DNA of 43,504 nucleotides. It comes from Mucilaginibacter sp. (lineage in GTDB: Bacteria > Bacteroidota > Bacteroidia > Sphingobacteriales > Sphingobacteriaceae). Below are positions 7,974 to 16,224 of the stretch, piece by piece. The DNA lies in the NCBI GenBank assembly GCA_028287895.1, contig JAQBOV010000047.1:1-43504 (forward strand). Direction: 5' to 3'. The notes beneath the pieces were generated by a model that saw only the letters and a list, made by a program, of their open reading frames with translations, was not told the DNA's origin and made no database searches. The stretch's first letter is position 1. Every line of letters begins with the position of its first letter. The position numbers and the translations under genes were made by a program.

Positions 7974-10019
7974 ATGGATATTAAACGAATACCTTTAATT
8001 AACAGGGAGATCAGCTGGTTATACTTTAACGACAGGGTTTTGCAGGAAGCTTCTGATCCGACGGTACCCTTAATTGACAGGATACGTTTCCTTGCGATAT
8101 TTTCGTCCAATTTGGATGAATTTTACCGGGTGAGGGTAGCCACATTGAGCCGTTTATCCAACCTGAATGAGAAAGCGAAGGAAATATTAGGCTACAACCC
8201 CAAAAAAATATTAAACCAGATCAAAAATCTCGTTGTAAAGCAGGAGCGTAAGTTTAATAACCTGTACGAGAATATCATTGTAAGGCAGCTTGCTGAGGAA
8301 AAAATATTCATACTGAATGATAAGCAGCTAAACGTGACGCGCGGAGCCTTCGTGAAAAACTATTTCAGGGAGCGTTTATTGGCCACACTGGTTCCTATCA
8401 TGCTGGATGACGGCCTGCCATTGCCTGAATTAAGGGACAGGGCCATCTACTTTTTTGTAAAGCTCACCAAAAATAAGAAGTCGCGGTATGCGCTGATCGA
8501 GATACCGGATAATCTTTCGAGGTTTGTAAAACTGCCTGATACGAATAACCTTAAATTTATTATTTTACTGGATGATATTGTCCGGTATTCGCTGGAGGAC
8601 ATTTTCTTTATTTTTGATCATGATACCATTGAGGCCTACTCCATACAGCTTACCCGTGATGCAGAGCTTGACCTCGATAAGGAAGTAAGCGAGAAATTTA
8701 TCGATGCCTTAAGCAAAAGCCTGCAGAAAAGGCGTAAGGGGAAACCTATGCGTTTGCTGTATGATACCGAAATGCCGCTTGGGATGGTAGGGTACCTGGT
8801 AAACAAGATGGGTTTAAATGCCGAAAGTTTGATACCGGGCAACCGTTACCACAACTTTAAAAATTTCATCAGTTTTCCTAATGTGGGAAGGCCCGAACTG
8901 GAATACACCGTCTATCCGCCCATGGCTGTTAAGGGCTTATCATTTGGCAAGAGTTTGCTTGGCATGATCGCTGGTAAGGATTACCTGGTAAGCACGCCTT
9001 ACCAATCATATGATTATATCATTCACTTTTTACGTGAGGCTGCTATTGATCCAAAAGTTAAGGAGATAAGCATTGCACTGTACCGGTTGGCTGATAATTC
9101 ACGGGTGATACATGCGCTGATCAATGCAGCTAAGAATGGTAAAAAAGTGAATTGCCTGGTGGAGTTGCGTGCCCGTTTTGATGAGCAAAATAACATCACT
9201 TACAGCAGCCGGCTGGAGGAAGAAGGCGTGAACGTGCTTTATGGAATAAACAATTATAAAGTGCACTCAAAAGTTTGCCTTGTCACTCGTACGGAAAAAG
9301 GTAAACCCGTTCATTATGCCTGCCTATCAACGGGTAATTTTAATGAAAAGACAGCTAAAATATACGCTGATCATACCTTGTTTACCGCAAGCAAAAGACT
9401 AACTAATGATCTTGTTGACGTATTTAAAGCTTTAAAACAGAATACATTGCCAAAGGGGTTAAAGCATTTGGTCGTCTCTCCAATCGATTCCAGGCCGGCT
9501 ATTTATAAGCTGATTGACAATGAGGTAAAAAACGCCAAAGCCGGTAAGCCCGCTTATATGATATTGAAAATGAATAGTCTGGCCGATGAGCAGGTCATCT
9601 TAAAGCTGTACCAGGCAAACAACGCGGGTGTTGAAATTAAATTAATTGTAAGAGGAATGTGCTGCCTGATACCGGGAGTGAAAGGTTACAGCGAAAATAT
9701 TGAGGTGATAAGCATAGTGGATAAATATTTGGAGCATGCGCGGGTGCATATTTACTGCAATGGCGGCCAGGAGTTGTTATTTTTGACCTCAGCCGACTTT
9801 ATGACCAGGAATATTGATAACCGGGTAGAGGTAGGATTCCCGATATATGACAAAGAACTAAAAAAAGAGATAAGAGACATTATAAATATACAATTGGAAG
9901 ATAATACAAAAGCCCGCGAAATAAATAATCACAATACAAATAAGTATCACAAAACTAACAGTGATATGCCCGTCAGAGCACAAATAGATATTTACAATTA
10001 CCTGAAAAATAAAAATTAA
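7974..10019 (+). CDS. ppk1: Polyphosphate kinase 1
   Basis: Makes inorganic polyphosphate from ATP, reversibly. The 681 residues show the four-part PPK1 layout: an N-terminal domain beginning NREISWLYFNDRVLQEA and FSSNLDEFYRVRV, a head domain, and two phospholipase-D-like catalytic domains. The histidine of YKVHSKV (residue 431) is in the position phosphorylated in this family; STGNFNEKTAKIYADHTLF and RGMCCLIPGV are further hallmarks. The last 40 residues are a polar tail. It starts at ATG 7974 and is followed after 5 bases by ppx, so the two form an operon. No Pho-box-like repeat was recognised upstream. Confidence 0.96.
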   Translation: MDIKRIPLINREISWLYFNDRVLQEASDPTVPLIDRIRFLAIFSSNLDEFYRVRVATLSRLSNLNEKAKEILGYNPKKILNQIKNLVVKQERKFNNLYENIIVRQLAEEKIFILNDKQLNVTRGAFVKNYFRERLLATLVPIMLDDGLPLPELRDRAIYFFVKLTKNKKSRYALIEIPDNLSRFVKLPDTNNLKFIILLDDIVRYSLEDIFFIFDHDTIEAYSIQLTRDAELDLDKEVSEKFIDALSKSLQKRRKGKPMRLLYDTEMPLGMVGYLVNKMGLNAESLIPGNRYHNFKNFISFPNVGRPELEYTVYPPMAVKGLSFGKSLLGMIAGKDYLVSTPYQSYDYIIHFLREAAIDPKVKEISIALYRLADNSRVIHALINAAKNGKKVNCLVELRARFDEQNNITYSSRLEEEGVNVLYGINNYKVHSKVCLVTRTEKGKPVHYACLSTGNFNEKTAKIYADHTLFTASKRLTNDLVDVFKALKQNTLPKGLKHLVVSPIDSRPAIYKLIDNEVKNAKAGKPAYMILKMNSLADEQVILKLYQANNAGVEIKLIVRGMCCLIPGVKGYSENIEVISIVDKYLEHARVHIYCNGGQELLFLTSADFMTRNIDNRVEVGFPIYDKELKKEIRDIINIQLEDNTKAREINNHNTNKYHKTNSDMPVRAQIDIYNYLKNKN

Positions 10020-10024
10020 ATAAG

Positions 10025-10912
10025 TTGAGATACGCCGCGATAGACATTGGTTCGAATGCTGTAAGACTGCTTATAGCTGACATTATTGAAAATAATGGAT
10101 CGGTTTCCTTTAAAAAAAACACATTGATAAGGGTTCCGCTTCGCCTGGGGGATGATGCATTTTTGCAGCAATACATTTCGGACAGGAAAGCTACGGATCT
10201 GGTCAAAACAATGGGCGCTTTTCGAAACCTGATAGATGTTTATAAAGTGACGGATTATATCGCTTTTGCTACTTCGGCCATGCGCGAGGCAAAAAACGGG
10301 CAGGATATCGTAAGAACGATCAAAGAACAGGCTGATATCGATCTGGAAATTGTTACCGGTCAAAAGGAAGCCAAAATCATATATTCCAATCACGCCGAGC
10401 AGAATATCGATAAGAGCAAAAATTATCTTTATATCGATGTCGGCGGGGGAAGTACCGAATTGTCTTTATTTTCTGAAGGAAAACTGCTGGCCTCCAGGTC
10501 GTTTAATATTGGCACAATACGCATACTGGACAACCAGGATAAGGAAGAAACCTGGAACGAAATGCGTGAGTTTGTGCGCGAACATACCAAACAATTTAAG
10601 AGCGTAAACGGTATAGGTACTGGCGGTAACATCAACAAATTATACAAACTGTCTGAAGAGAAAAGCGGTTCACCTTTAACTTTTATTAAGCTTAAATCGC
10701 TTTACAGTTACTTGAATTCTTTTTCGCTAAAAGACCGGATTAATGTATTGGGTATAAATCAGGATAGGGCAGATGTGATCATTCCTGCCTGTGAGATCTA
10801 CATTTCAGTAATGAAATGGGCCAATATGAAAAATATTTACGTTCCCAGCGTGGGGCTTGTAGACGGAATTATACAGATTTTAATAGAGAAAAATTTTCTG
10901 AATGTGGATTAA
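10025..10912 (+). CDS. ppx: Exopolyphosphatase (Ppx/GppA family)
   Basis: Removes terminal phosphates from polyphosphate (or acts on pppGpp in GppA relatives). The 295 residues form the two ASKHA-type domains only, without the C-terminal extension of E. coli Ppx. Motifs are YAAIDIGSNAVRLLIA at the N-terminus, YIDVGGGSTELSLF near residue 140 and GIGTGGNINKLYKL. The start is TTG at 10025, which puts the conserved DIGSN at the usual place; no ATG fits. Lying 5 bases after ppk1, it is probably co-translated with its functional opposite. Ppx activity is inferred from context rather than from a residue that separates it from GppA. Confidence 0.9.
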   Translation: MRYAAIDIGSNAVRLLIADIIENNGSVSFKKNTLIRVPLRLGDDAFLQQYISDRKATDLVKTMGAFRNLIDVYKVTDYIAFATSAMREAKNGQDIVRTIKEQADIDLEIVTGQKEAKIIYSNHAEQNIDKSKNYLYIDVGGGSTELSLFSEGKLLASRSFNIGTIRILDNQDKEETWNEMREFVREHTKQFKSVNGIGTGGNINKLYKLSEEKSGSPLTFIKLKSLYSYLNSFSLKDRINVLGINQDRADVIIPACEIYISVMKWANMKNIYVPSVGLVDGIIQILIEKNFLNVD

Positions 10913-10952
10913 AAAAAAATAAGAAATTGTTTAATAATTGGAAAACTGTGTT

Positions 10953-10960
10953 TACATTTG
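10953..10960 (+). promoter_or_regulatory. Promoter box before candidate small RNA
   Basis: TACATTTG, exact TAnnTTTG, 40 bases after the ppx stop. It is followed 3 bases later by a perfect hairpin rather than by a start codon. The -33 region is not convincing. Confidence 0.45.
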
Positions 10961-10963
10961 TAG

Positions 10964-11033
10964 TGCCCTCTCATAGGGCATGTTTTTCATAGGTAGATGT
11001 AGGGTCGAGTACTTGTACTCGATCCTTTTTTTT
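10964..11033 (+). ncRNA. Candidate small RNA between ppx and ubiX
   Basis: About 70 bases that contain no ORF, bounded by a TACATTTG promoter box and a terminator. The 5' hairpin is TGCCCT-CTCAT-AGGGCA (10964-10980), a 21-base linker follows, then a 10-bp terminator hairpin (11002-11025) with eight T. A start at about 10964 would place the hairpin at the very 5' end. It may be an independent small RNA, or the ppx 3' UTR. I do not recognise a named RNA family. Confidence 0.45.
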
Positions 11034-11047
11034 CTCCTACTCGATCC
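11002..11047 (+). terminator. Terminator with duplicated 3' arm (possible attenuator)
   Basis: GGGTCGAGTA (11002-11011) pairs with TACTCGATCC at 11016-11025 through a 4-base loop, followed by eight T: a good intrinsic terminator. The same TACTCGATCC recurs at 11038-11047. Pairing with the second copy would put the T tract in the loop and abolish the terminator, so the two folds exclude each other. Confidence 0.65.
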
Positions 11048-11061
11048 CTTAATTTTATCCG

Positions 11062-11069
11062 TAGATTTG
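11062..11069 (+). promoter_or_regulatory. -7 promoter element for ubiX
   Basis: TAGATTTG ends 7 bases before the ATG at 11077. The transcript would have almost no leader. No TTG is seen at the expected -33 position. Confidence 0.45.
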
Positions 11070-11076
11070 TTTGCTC

Positions 11077-11643
11077 ATGACGAAAAGAAAGATCGTAGTT
11101 GCTATTACGGGCGCCAGCGGTGCAATCTATGCTAAATTATTGCTTGAAAAATTACAGCAGTTAAGTGGACAGATCACAGAAGTGGCCTTAGTGATGTCGG
11201 ATAATGCCAAACAAGTATGGCAATTTGAGCTGGATAACAATAATTACGATCAGTACCCCTACAAGATATATCCCAAGCACGATTTCATGGCGCCTTTTGC
11301 TTCAGGATCGGCCAGGTTTGATACCATGGTGATCGTACCCTGCTCAATGGGTACATTGGGCCGTATTGCAAGCGGAACATCTGACGACCTGATTACCCGT
11401 GCTGCCGACGTCATCCTCAAAGAGCGCCGCAAATTGATATTGGTAGCCAGGGATACGCCCCTGAACCTGATCCATATCCGCAACATGCAAACGATAACCG
11501 AAGCCGGCGGCATTATTTGTCCGGCCGTGCCGTCATATTACAGCAAACCAAAAACAATTGAAGAATTAGCTATGACTGTAGTGAACCGTGTGATCGATCT
11601 GATCGGCCTGGCGCATGAAAGCTACCGTTGGAACGAGGAGTAA
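11077..11643 (+). CDS. ubiX: UbiX/Pad1 family flavin prenyltransferase
   Basis: Makes prenylated FMN, the cofactor of UbiD-type decarboxylases, from FMN and dimethylallyl phosphate; in this lineage the partner would serve quinone or aromatic-acid metabolism. The 188 residues begin KIVVAITGASGAIYAKLLLE, the flavin-binding loop. Further marks are IVPCSMGTLGRIASGTSDDL and LVARDTPLNLIHIRNM. ATG 11077 is preferred over a TTG two codons upstream because it follows the promoter box and matches family starts. No UbiD is encoded in the window. It is separated from ppx by the candidate small RNA and has its own promoter box. Confidence 0.92.
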   Translation: MTKRKIVVAITGASGAIYAKLLLEKLQQLSGQITEVALVMSDNAKQVWQFELDNNNYDQYPYKIYPKHDFMAPFASGSARFDTMVIVPCSMGTLGRIASGTSDDLITRAADVILKERRKLILVARDTPLNLIHIRNMQTITEAGGIICPAVPSYYSKPKTIEELAMTVVNRVIDLIGLAHESYRWNEE

Positions 11644-11690
11644 TTATTGATTGCAACCAACTAATCACTAATCACCAATTAACTAATCTC
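11644..11690. repeat. Word-iterated spacer after ubiX
   Basis: Starts at the ubiX stop and repeats CTAATCACTAATCACCAATT and AACTAATC. Short AT-rich iterated words, non-coding, ending just before the mtaB promoter box. Confidence 0.45.
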
Positions 11691-11700
11691 CGAAAATCCC

Positions 11701-11708
11701 TATATTTG
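11701..11708 (+). promoter_or_regulatory. -7 promoter element for mtaB operon
   Basis: TATATTTG, exact TAnnTTTG, 10 bases before the mtaB ATG. Confidence 0.5.
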
Positions 11709-11718
11709 CCGCTTCAAA

Positions 11719-13038
11719 ATGAATAAGAAAGTCGCTTTTTATACATTAGGTTGCAAGCTCAACTATTCGGAAACGTCAACCATTGGCCGCCTTTTTAACA
11801 AGGCCGGTTTTGATACGGTTGATTTTACCGATAAGCCGGATGTTTTTGTGATCAACACCTGCTCTGTTACTGAACATGCAGATAAAAAGTGTAAAAAAGT
11901 AGTTAAAGAAGCATTAAAGATATCACCTAATGCCTATGTAACCATTGTAGGGTGCTATGCACAATTAAAGCCAAAAGAGATAGCCGAAATACCCGGCGTT
12001 GATATGGTTTTGGGTGCTGCTGAAAAGTTCCAAATAGTAGATTATATCACCGATCTGACAAAAAACCCTAAGACGCTGGTTTATAATCAGCCGGTATCTG
12101 AGGCGAACCAGTTTGTATCTTCGCATTCATTCGGCGAGCGCACGCGCAGCTTTTTAAAAGTACAGGACGGCTGTGATTATTCCTGCACTTTTTGCACTAT
12201 TCCGCTTGCACGCGGCGCCAGCCGGAGCGATACCATTGAAAACGTCTTGGAACAGGCAACACAGATTGCGGCATCAGGCGTAAAAGAAATTGTATTAACC
12301 GGTGTTAACCTTGGCGATTTCGGCATCAGGGATGGTCAGCGGGAAGATAAGTTTTTCGACCTGGTAAAGGCACTGGATGAAGTAGATGGGATTGAAAGGA
12401 TCAGGATATCATCTATAGAACCCAATTTATTGACCGATGAGATCATCGAATTTGTTTCGACCTCGAAACGTTTTATGCCGCATTTTCATATTCCCCTGCA
12501 ATCAGGCAATAATAAGATACTGGGGCTAATGCGCCGTCGTTATAAGCGCGAATTGTATGTAGATAGGGTTGCTAAAATTAAGGAACTGATGCCCCATTGC
12601 TGTATCGGCGTTGATGTAATAGTAGGTTTTCCGGGCGAAACACGTGAAGATTTTATTGATACCTATAATTTTTTGAATGTACTTGACGTTTCCTATCTGC
12701 ATGTGTTCACCTATTCAGAAAGAGAAAATACGTTGGCAGCAGAATTGAGTAATCCAGTTCCCGGCTCAACCCGTGCCGAAAGGAGTAAAATGCTGCATAT
12801 TTTATCCGATAAAAAACGCCGGGCCTTTTATCAGACCCAATTGAATAAAACTGATAAGGTGTTATTTGAAGGCGATATTAAAGATGGTTATATGCATGGA
12901 TTTACGCGTAACTATGTAAAAGTTAGAGTCAAATACGATCCGATATTGGTAAACGAATTAAAATCGGTTTATTTAACAAATATTTCATCTGATGGTGATG
13001 TAGAGATTACTGAAGGCGAAGAACTATTGATCCATTAA
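11719..13038 (+). CDS. mtaB: tRNA t6A37 methylthiotransferase
   Basis: Radical-SAM enzyme that adds a methylthio group to N6-threonylcarbamoyl-adenosine 37 in tRNA. The N-terminal UPF0004 domain carries three cluster-binding cysteines in TLGCKLN, NTCSVTEHADKKC and GCYAQ. The radical-SAM cluster is CDYSCTFC at residues 152, 156 and 159, in the CxxxCxxC form. Text such as VGFPGETREDFIDTYNFL and the short C-terminal TRAM-like region complete a normal 439-residue protein. MtaB is chosen over MiaB because of the N-terminal LGCKLNYSET. It is the first gene of a tight operon with lgt (30-base gap), gtrA and suhB. Confidence 0.93.
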   Translation: MNKKVAFYTLGCKLNYSETSTIGRLFNKAGFDTVDFTDKPDVFVINTCSVTEHADKKCKKVVKEALKISPNAYVTIVGCYAQLKPKEIAEIPGVDMVLGAAEKFQIVDYITDLTKNPKTLVYNQPVSEANQFVSSHSFGERTRSFLKVQDGCDYSCTFCTIPLARGASRSDTIENVLEQATQIAASGVKEIVLTGVNLGDFGIRDGQREDKFFDLVKALDEVDGIERIRISSIEPNLLTDEIIEFVSTSKRFMPHFHIPLQSGNNKILGLMRRRYKRELYVDRVAKIKELMPHCCIGVDVIVGFPGETREDFIDTYNFLNVLDVSYLHVFTYSERENTLAAELSNPVPGSTRAERSKMLHILSDKKRRAFYQTQLNKTDKVLFEGDIKDGYMHGFTRNYVKVRVKYDPILVNELKSVYLTNISSDGDVEITEGEELLIH

Positions 13039-13068
13039 TTTTATATTCGTTTCAAATTTATCTACCCT

Positions 13069-14238
13069 ATGTTTCCAACCATAAGTTCACTTATCCAATA
13101 CCTTACAGGCTTAAATATTCCGCTCCCGATACAAACATTTGGGTTTTTTGTAGCCTTGGCTTTTTTGGCGGCCTACTGGGCCTTTTCGGAGGAATTTAAG
13201 CGTAAAGAAAAGCTCGGGTACATCCATCCTTTTGAAAGAACAGTAACCATCGGCCAGCCTGCCTCTATTGGGGAGTTAATTGGCAATGGCGTATTTGGGT
13301 TTATATTGGGCTATAAATTAGTAGACGCCGCTATAAATTATCACCAGCTTCTGCAGGATACGCAAGGCTTCATCTTGTCGCTTCGCGGTAATTGGGCAGG
13401 CGGGATAATCGGTGCCGCTATTTTTGCTTACTGGGCTTACGCTGAGAAGAAAAAGCATCAGCTTGCTCAACCAATTACCAAACAGGTAACTGTACATACT
13501 CACGAACTAATGGGCAGTATCCTGCTCTGGTCGGCTATTGCCGGATTTGCTGGGGCTAAGCTATTTAACGCGTTAGAAAATTGGGATGAGTTTATGGCCC
13601 ACCCTTATGAGATGCTGGTTGGCTTTAGTGGTTTAACATTTTATGGCGGACTGATATGTGGTGGTGCCGCCGTGTTATACATTGCTTATAAGCATGGTAT
13701 TAAGCCACTGACCATGCTTGATATTGGCGGACCGGGGATGATGTTGTCTTACGGAATAGGCCGTATCGGTTGCCAAATGTCGGGCGATGGTGATTGGGGC
13801 ATAGATAATCTTTACCCAAAGCCACATTGGTTAAGCTGGATTCCAGATTGGATGTGGGCCTTTAAATTTCCGCATAATGTAAATGAAGTTGGAGATAGAA
13901 TTCCGGGTTGTATAGGTAGATTTTGTAGTGAATTAAGAGTTCCGGTATATCCCACATCATTCTATGAGTCAGTTATTTGTATTTTGTTGTTTTTCTTTTT
14001 ATGGGGTATCCGCGACAAGATAAAAACACCCGGCGTTATGTTTGGAATTTATATGATACTGGCAGGGATAGAACGATTTTTTATTGAATTAATAAGGGTG
14101 AATACAAAATATAAGATAGGCAGCCTGGAGTTTACCCAAGCCGAATTGATCTCCATTTTCCTCGTCATCGGAGGGTTGATCATGATAACAACTGCAACGC
14201 GCTCATCAAAACAATTGGACACGAAAGCGAATGGTTAA
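13069..14238 (+). CDS. lgt: Prolipoprotein diacylglyceryl transferase, divergent Bacteroidota form
   Basis: Inner-membrane enzyme that moves diacylglycerol from phosphatidylglycerol to the lipobox cysteine of prolipoproteins. The 389 residues carry about seven hydrophobic segments and exceed the E. coli enzyme by roughly 100 residues, partly through an insert after the signature. The signature reads [10 protein letters not shown] (arginine at residue 232) where E. coli has GRLGNFINGE, and FYGG (Tyr 192) where E. coli has FHGG. The C-terminal arginine segment [11 protein letters not shown] is kept. The family call is secure, but several residues considered important in E. coli are replaced. 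It overlaps gtrA by 8 bases. Confidence 0.85.
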   Translation: MFPTISSLIQYLTGLNIPLPIQTFGFFVALAFLAAYWAFSEEFKRKEKLGYIHPFERTVTIGQPASIGELIGNGVFGFILGYKLVDAAINYHQLLQDTQGFILSLRGNWAGGIIGAAIFAYWAYAEKKKHQLAQPITKQVTVHTHELMGSILLWSAIAGFAGAKLFNALENWDEFMAHPYEMLVGFSGLTFYGGLICGGAAVLYIAYKHGIKPLTMLDIGGPGMMLSYGIGRIGCQMSGDGDWGIDNLYPKPHWLSWIPDWMWAFKFPHNVNEVGDRIPGCIGRFCSELRVPVYPTSFYESVICILLFFFLWGIRDKIKTPGVMFGIYMILAGIERFFIELIRVNTKYKIGSLEFTQAELISIFLVIGGLIMITTATRSSKQLDTKANG

Positions 14239-14689
14239 TCAGGTTTTAGAACACAAATTGGTTAAGAACCAGGTTTTCAGGTTTGTACTTTCTGCAGGAA
14301 CGGGTGCTTTGGTGGATGTCTCTGCTTTCTATCTTTTCTATCATAATTTATTGGTTCAGCATACCTACCATGTATTTTCCTTTACGGTACGTAATTCTAC
14401 AATTTCGTTAGCCATTTCCTTTTTTATGGGAGTGGTGGTAAATTTTCTGATAACCAGGTACTTGGTATTTACTGAATCCAAATCAAAACCTTCCCAGCAA
14501 TTCATTCGTTTTATAGCAGTGGCCATAATTGGTTTTATGGCAAACCTGACTATTGTTAAAATAATGATCCAGGAATTTGATGTATATCCTCCTGTAGCAA
14601 GAATAATTGCAATTTTAAGTTTGTTCTTCGCAAGCTATTTTATACATAAGGTATTTTCGTTCAGTTTATCGTTAAGACATGCATCTTGA
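14231..14689 (+). CDS. GtrA family membrane protein
   Basis: Four-helix membrane protein of the GtrA family, whose members are thought to flip polyprenyl-linked sugars or otherwise serve cell-surface polysaccharide assembly. The 152 residues show hydrophobic segments near 16-40, 48-72, 88-112 and 118-142. Characteristic text is [40 protein letters not shown] and [14 protein letters not shown]. The ATG overlaps the end of lgt by 8 bases and its own end overlaps suhB by 11, so translation of all three is probably coupled. There is no glycosyltransferase next to it. Confidence 0.85.
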   Translation: MVNQVLEHKLVKNQVFRFVLSAGTGALVDVSAFYLFYHNLLVQHTYHVFSFTVRNSTISLAISFFMGVVVNFLITRYLVFTESKSKPSQQFIRFIAVAIIGFMANLTIVKIMIQEFDVYPPVARIIAILSLFFASYFIHKVFSFSLSLRHAS

Positions 14690-15467
14690 GAATTTAGCCA
14701 ATCAGGTAATTGATGTTTCAAAACAAGCCGGTGATTTTATCAGGCAGGAGCGTAAAAGTTTTGATCCTGATAAAATAGAATATAAAGGACTAAATGACCT
14801 GGTATCTTATGTTGATAAAAATGCTGAAAAGCTGATTGTTACCAGCCTGGAAAAAATATTGCCCGAGGCCGGATTTATTACCGAAGAAAAAACCAGAAAC
14901 AAGATTGCTGACCGTTATAACTGGATAATAGACCCGCTGGACGGTACTACTAATTTTATTCACGGATTGCCTACCTATTCTGTCAGCATAGCCTTAAAAG
15001 AGTATGATGAGCTGGTTTTCGGCGTGGTCTACGAGATCAACCTGGATGAATGTTTTTATGCCTGGAAAGATGCACCTGCCTATTTAAATGGGAAAGAAAT
15101 TAAGGTGAGTAATATTCCTGCAGTCGGCAGCAGCTTAATAGCCACAGGTTTCCCTTACTATGATTTTGGCAAACAGGATACTTATATGGAGTTGTTTAAA
15201 GATCTGATGAAAAACTGCCATGGCTTGCGCAGACTTGGCTCTGCCGCTGTTGACCTGGCCTACACCGCTTGCGGCCGCTTTGAAGCTTTTTATGAATATA
15301 ATCTGAACCCCTGGGATATAGCAGCCGGCGTTGTAATCGTTCGTCAGGCAGGAGGGCAGGTGGTAAACTTCAGCGGCGGAGATGAAGTATTGAATACCCG
15401 CGAATTGTTAGCTACCAATGGTAAGATAACGGGAGAGATGCTGGAGATTATCCAAAAATACTTTTGA
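14679..15467 (+). CDS. suhB: Inositol monophosphatase family phosphatase
   Basis: Magnesium-dependent sugar phosphatase of the IMPase/SuhB family, cytoplasmic, acting on myo-inositol 1-phosphate or similar substrates. The 262 residues hold both metal motifs: the glutamates around residue 68 in FITEEKT and IIDPLDGTTNFIHGLPTYSV, and the later NPWDIAAGVVIVRQAGG. Start is the ATG inside the end of gtrA. Last gene of the mtaB-lgt-gtrA-suhB operon, followed by a long imperfect palindrome. The symbol reflects family membership; CysQ-like or histidinol-phosphatase activity cannot be excluded. Confidence 0.85.
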   Translation: MHLENLANQVIDVSKQAGDFIRQERKSFDPDKIEYKGLNDLVSYVDKNAEKLIVTSLEKILPEAGFITEEKTRNKIADRYNWIIDPLDGTTNFIHGLPTYSVSIALKEYDELVFGVVYEINLDECFYAWKDAPAYLNGKEIKVSNIPAVGSSLIATGFPYYDFGKQDTYMELFKDLMKNCHGLRRLGSAAVDLAYTACGRFEAFYEYNLNPWDIAAGVVIVRQAGGQVVNFSGGDEVLNTRELLATNGKITGEMLEIIQKYF

Positions 15468-15471
15468 AGAT

Positions 15472-15535
15472 GATTTCACTGATTTTATTTGATTTCACCA
15501 ATAATCAGTGGAATCGAAATGAAATCAGTGAAATC
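15472..15535. repeat. 64-base imperfect palindrome
   Basis: Outer arms GATTTCACTGATTT and its complement AAATCAGTGAAATC match over 14 bases (left 15472-15485, right 15522-15535). Inside them ATTTGATTTCACC and GTGGAATCGAAAT pair again imperfectly. It fills nearly the whole spacer between suhB and the convergent NifU gene and may act as a two-way terminator, although it has no T tract. Confidence 0.7.
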
Positions 15536-15542
15536 CTAAACA

Positions 15543-16091
15543 TTACATAGCTTCTGATACCACTTCGGTAACTTCCGGAACCATACGTTTCAACAGGTTT
15601 TCGATACCAGCTTTCAACGTAACGGTTGATGAGGGGCAGCCACTGCAAGAGCCGCGCAGCTCTACAGTTACTACACCGTCCTGGAATGATTTATAGTGAA
15701 TAGCGCCGCCGTCCTGTTCAACAGCCGGACGAACGTAGTCCTGTAATATCTGCTGGATTTTAACTTCCGCATCGGTACCCTCAAAGTTAAGTTCAACTTG
15801 TTCTTCAAGCTGTACTTTTAATTCAGATTCCACAGCGCCTTTTACAAATTCTTTTAATATCGGTTCAACATCATTCCAGTCGCTGCCCTCGGTTTTGGTC
15901 ACCGTAACAAAGTTACTGGCGAAGAAAACACCGTTCACAAATGAAAACTTATACAGCTCCTTTGCAAATGGTGAATGTTCGGCACTTTCCTTTGTAGCGT
16001 AATCAACACTGCCGTTGATCAGCAACTTGTTGACAATGAACTTCATGGTTGCCGGGTTAGGAGTCGATTCGGTATATACGTTGATATTCAT
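15543..16091 (-). CDS. NifU-like iron-sulphur scaffold/carrier (Nfu type)
   Basis: Carrier of iron-sulphur clusters to target proteins. The 182 residues comprise an N-terminal Nfu_N domain (about 1-85, opening NVYTESTPNPATMKFIVNK) and a C-terminal NifU domain (about 108-182). The cluster cysteines are at residues 149 and 152 in GSCSGCPSS, preceded by VRPAVEQDGGAI. This two-domain order is that of Nfu1-type proteins, not of NifU with an IscU domain. The gene has its own promoter box and lies convergent with suhB. No isc/suf genes are adjacent. Confidence 0.92.
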   Translation of the reverse strand: MNINVYTESTPNPATMKFIVNKLLINGSVDYATKESAEHSPFAKELYKFSFVNGVFFASNFVTVTKTEGSDWNDVEPILKEFVKGAVESELKVQLEEQVELNFEGTDAEVKIQQILQDYVRPAVEQDGGAIHYKSFQDGVVTVELRGSCSGCPSSTVTLKAGIENLLKRMVPEVTEVVSEAM

Positions 16092-16115
16092 CTTAATTTT
16101 TAATTAATACAGTAA

Positions 16116-16123
16116 CAAAGTTA
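16116..16123 (-). promoter_or_regulatory. -7 promoter element for the NifU-like gene
   Basis: TAACTTTG on the minus strand, exact TAnnTTTG, 24 bases before the ATG. Confidence 0.5.
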
Positions 16124-16159
16124 GATAGCTTTTTGGTTTGTTGCACTATACAAAATAGT

Positions 16160-16224
16160 TATGACCTGTGAATGACTTTGTGAATGTGCAGATCTGGGGA
16201 TGCGAAATTTGCCCGTCTGCCCAT
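16160..16224. repeat. Word-iterated spacer downstream of purB
   Basis: Contains GTGAATGACTTTGTGAATG, then TGCAGATCTGGGGATGCG and CCCGTCTGCCCATCT. The words resemble those of 5684-5735. It reaches the purB stop codon. Non-coding. Confidence 0.4.

Noticed and set aside
10016..10393. 125-residue open frame on the minus strand
   Set aside because: Antisense to ppx; no homologous text and the ppx motifs lie in this stretch.
7974..11643. ppk1-ppx-ubiX read as one operon
   Set aside because: A terminator and two promoter boxes lie between ppx and ubiX, so co-transcription is not the default reading.
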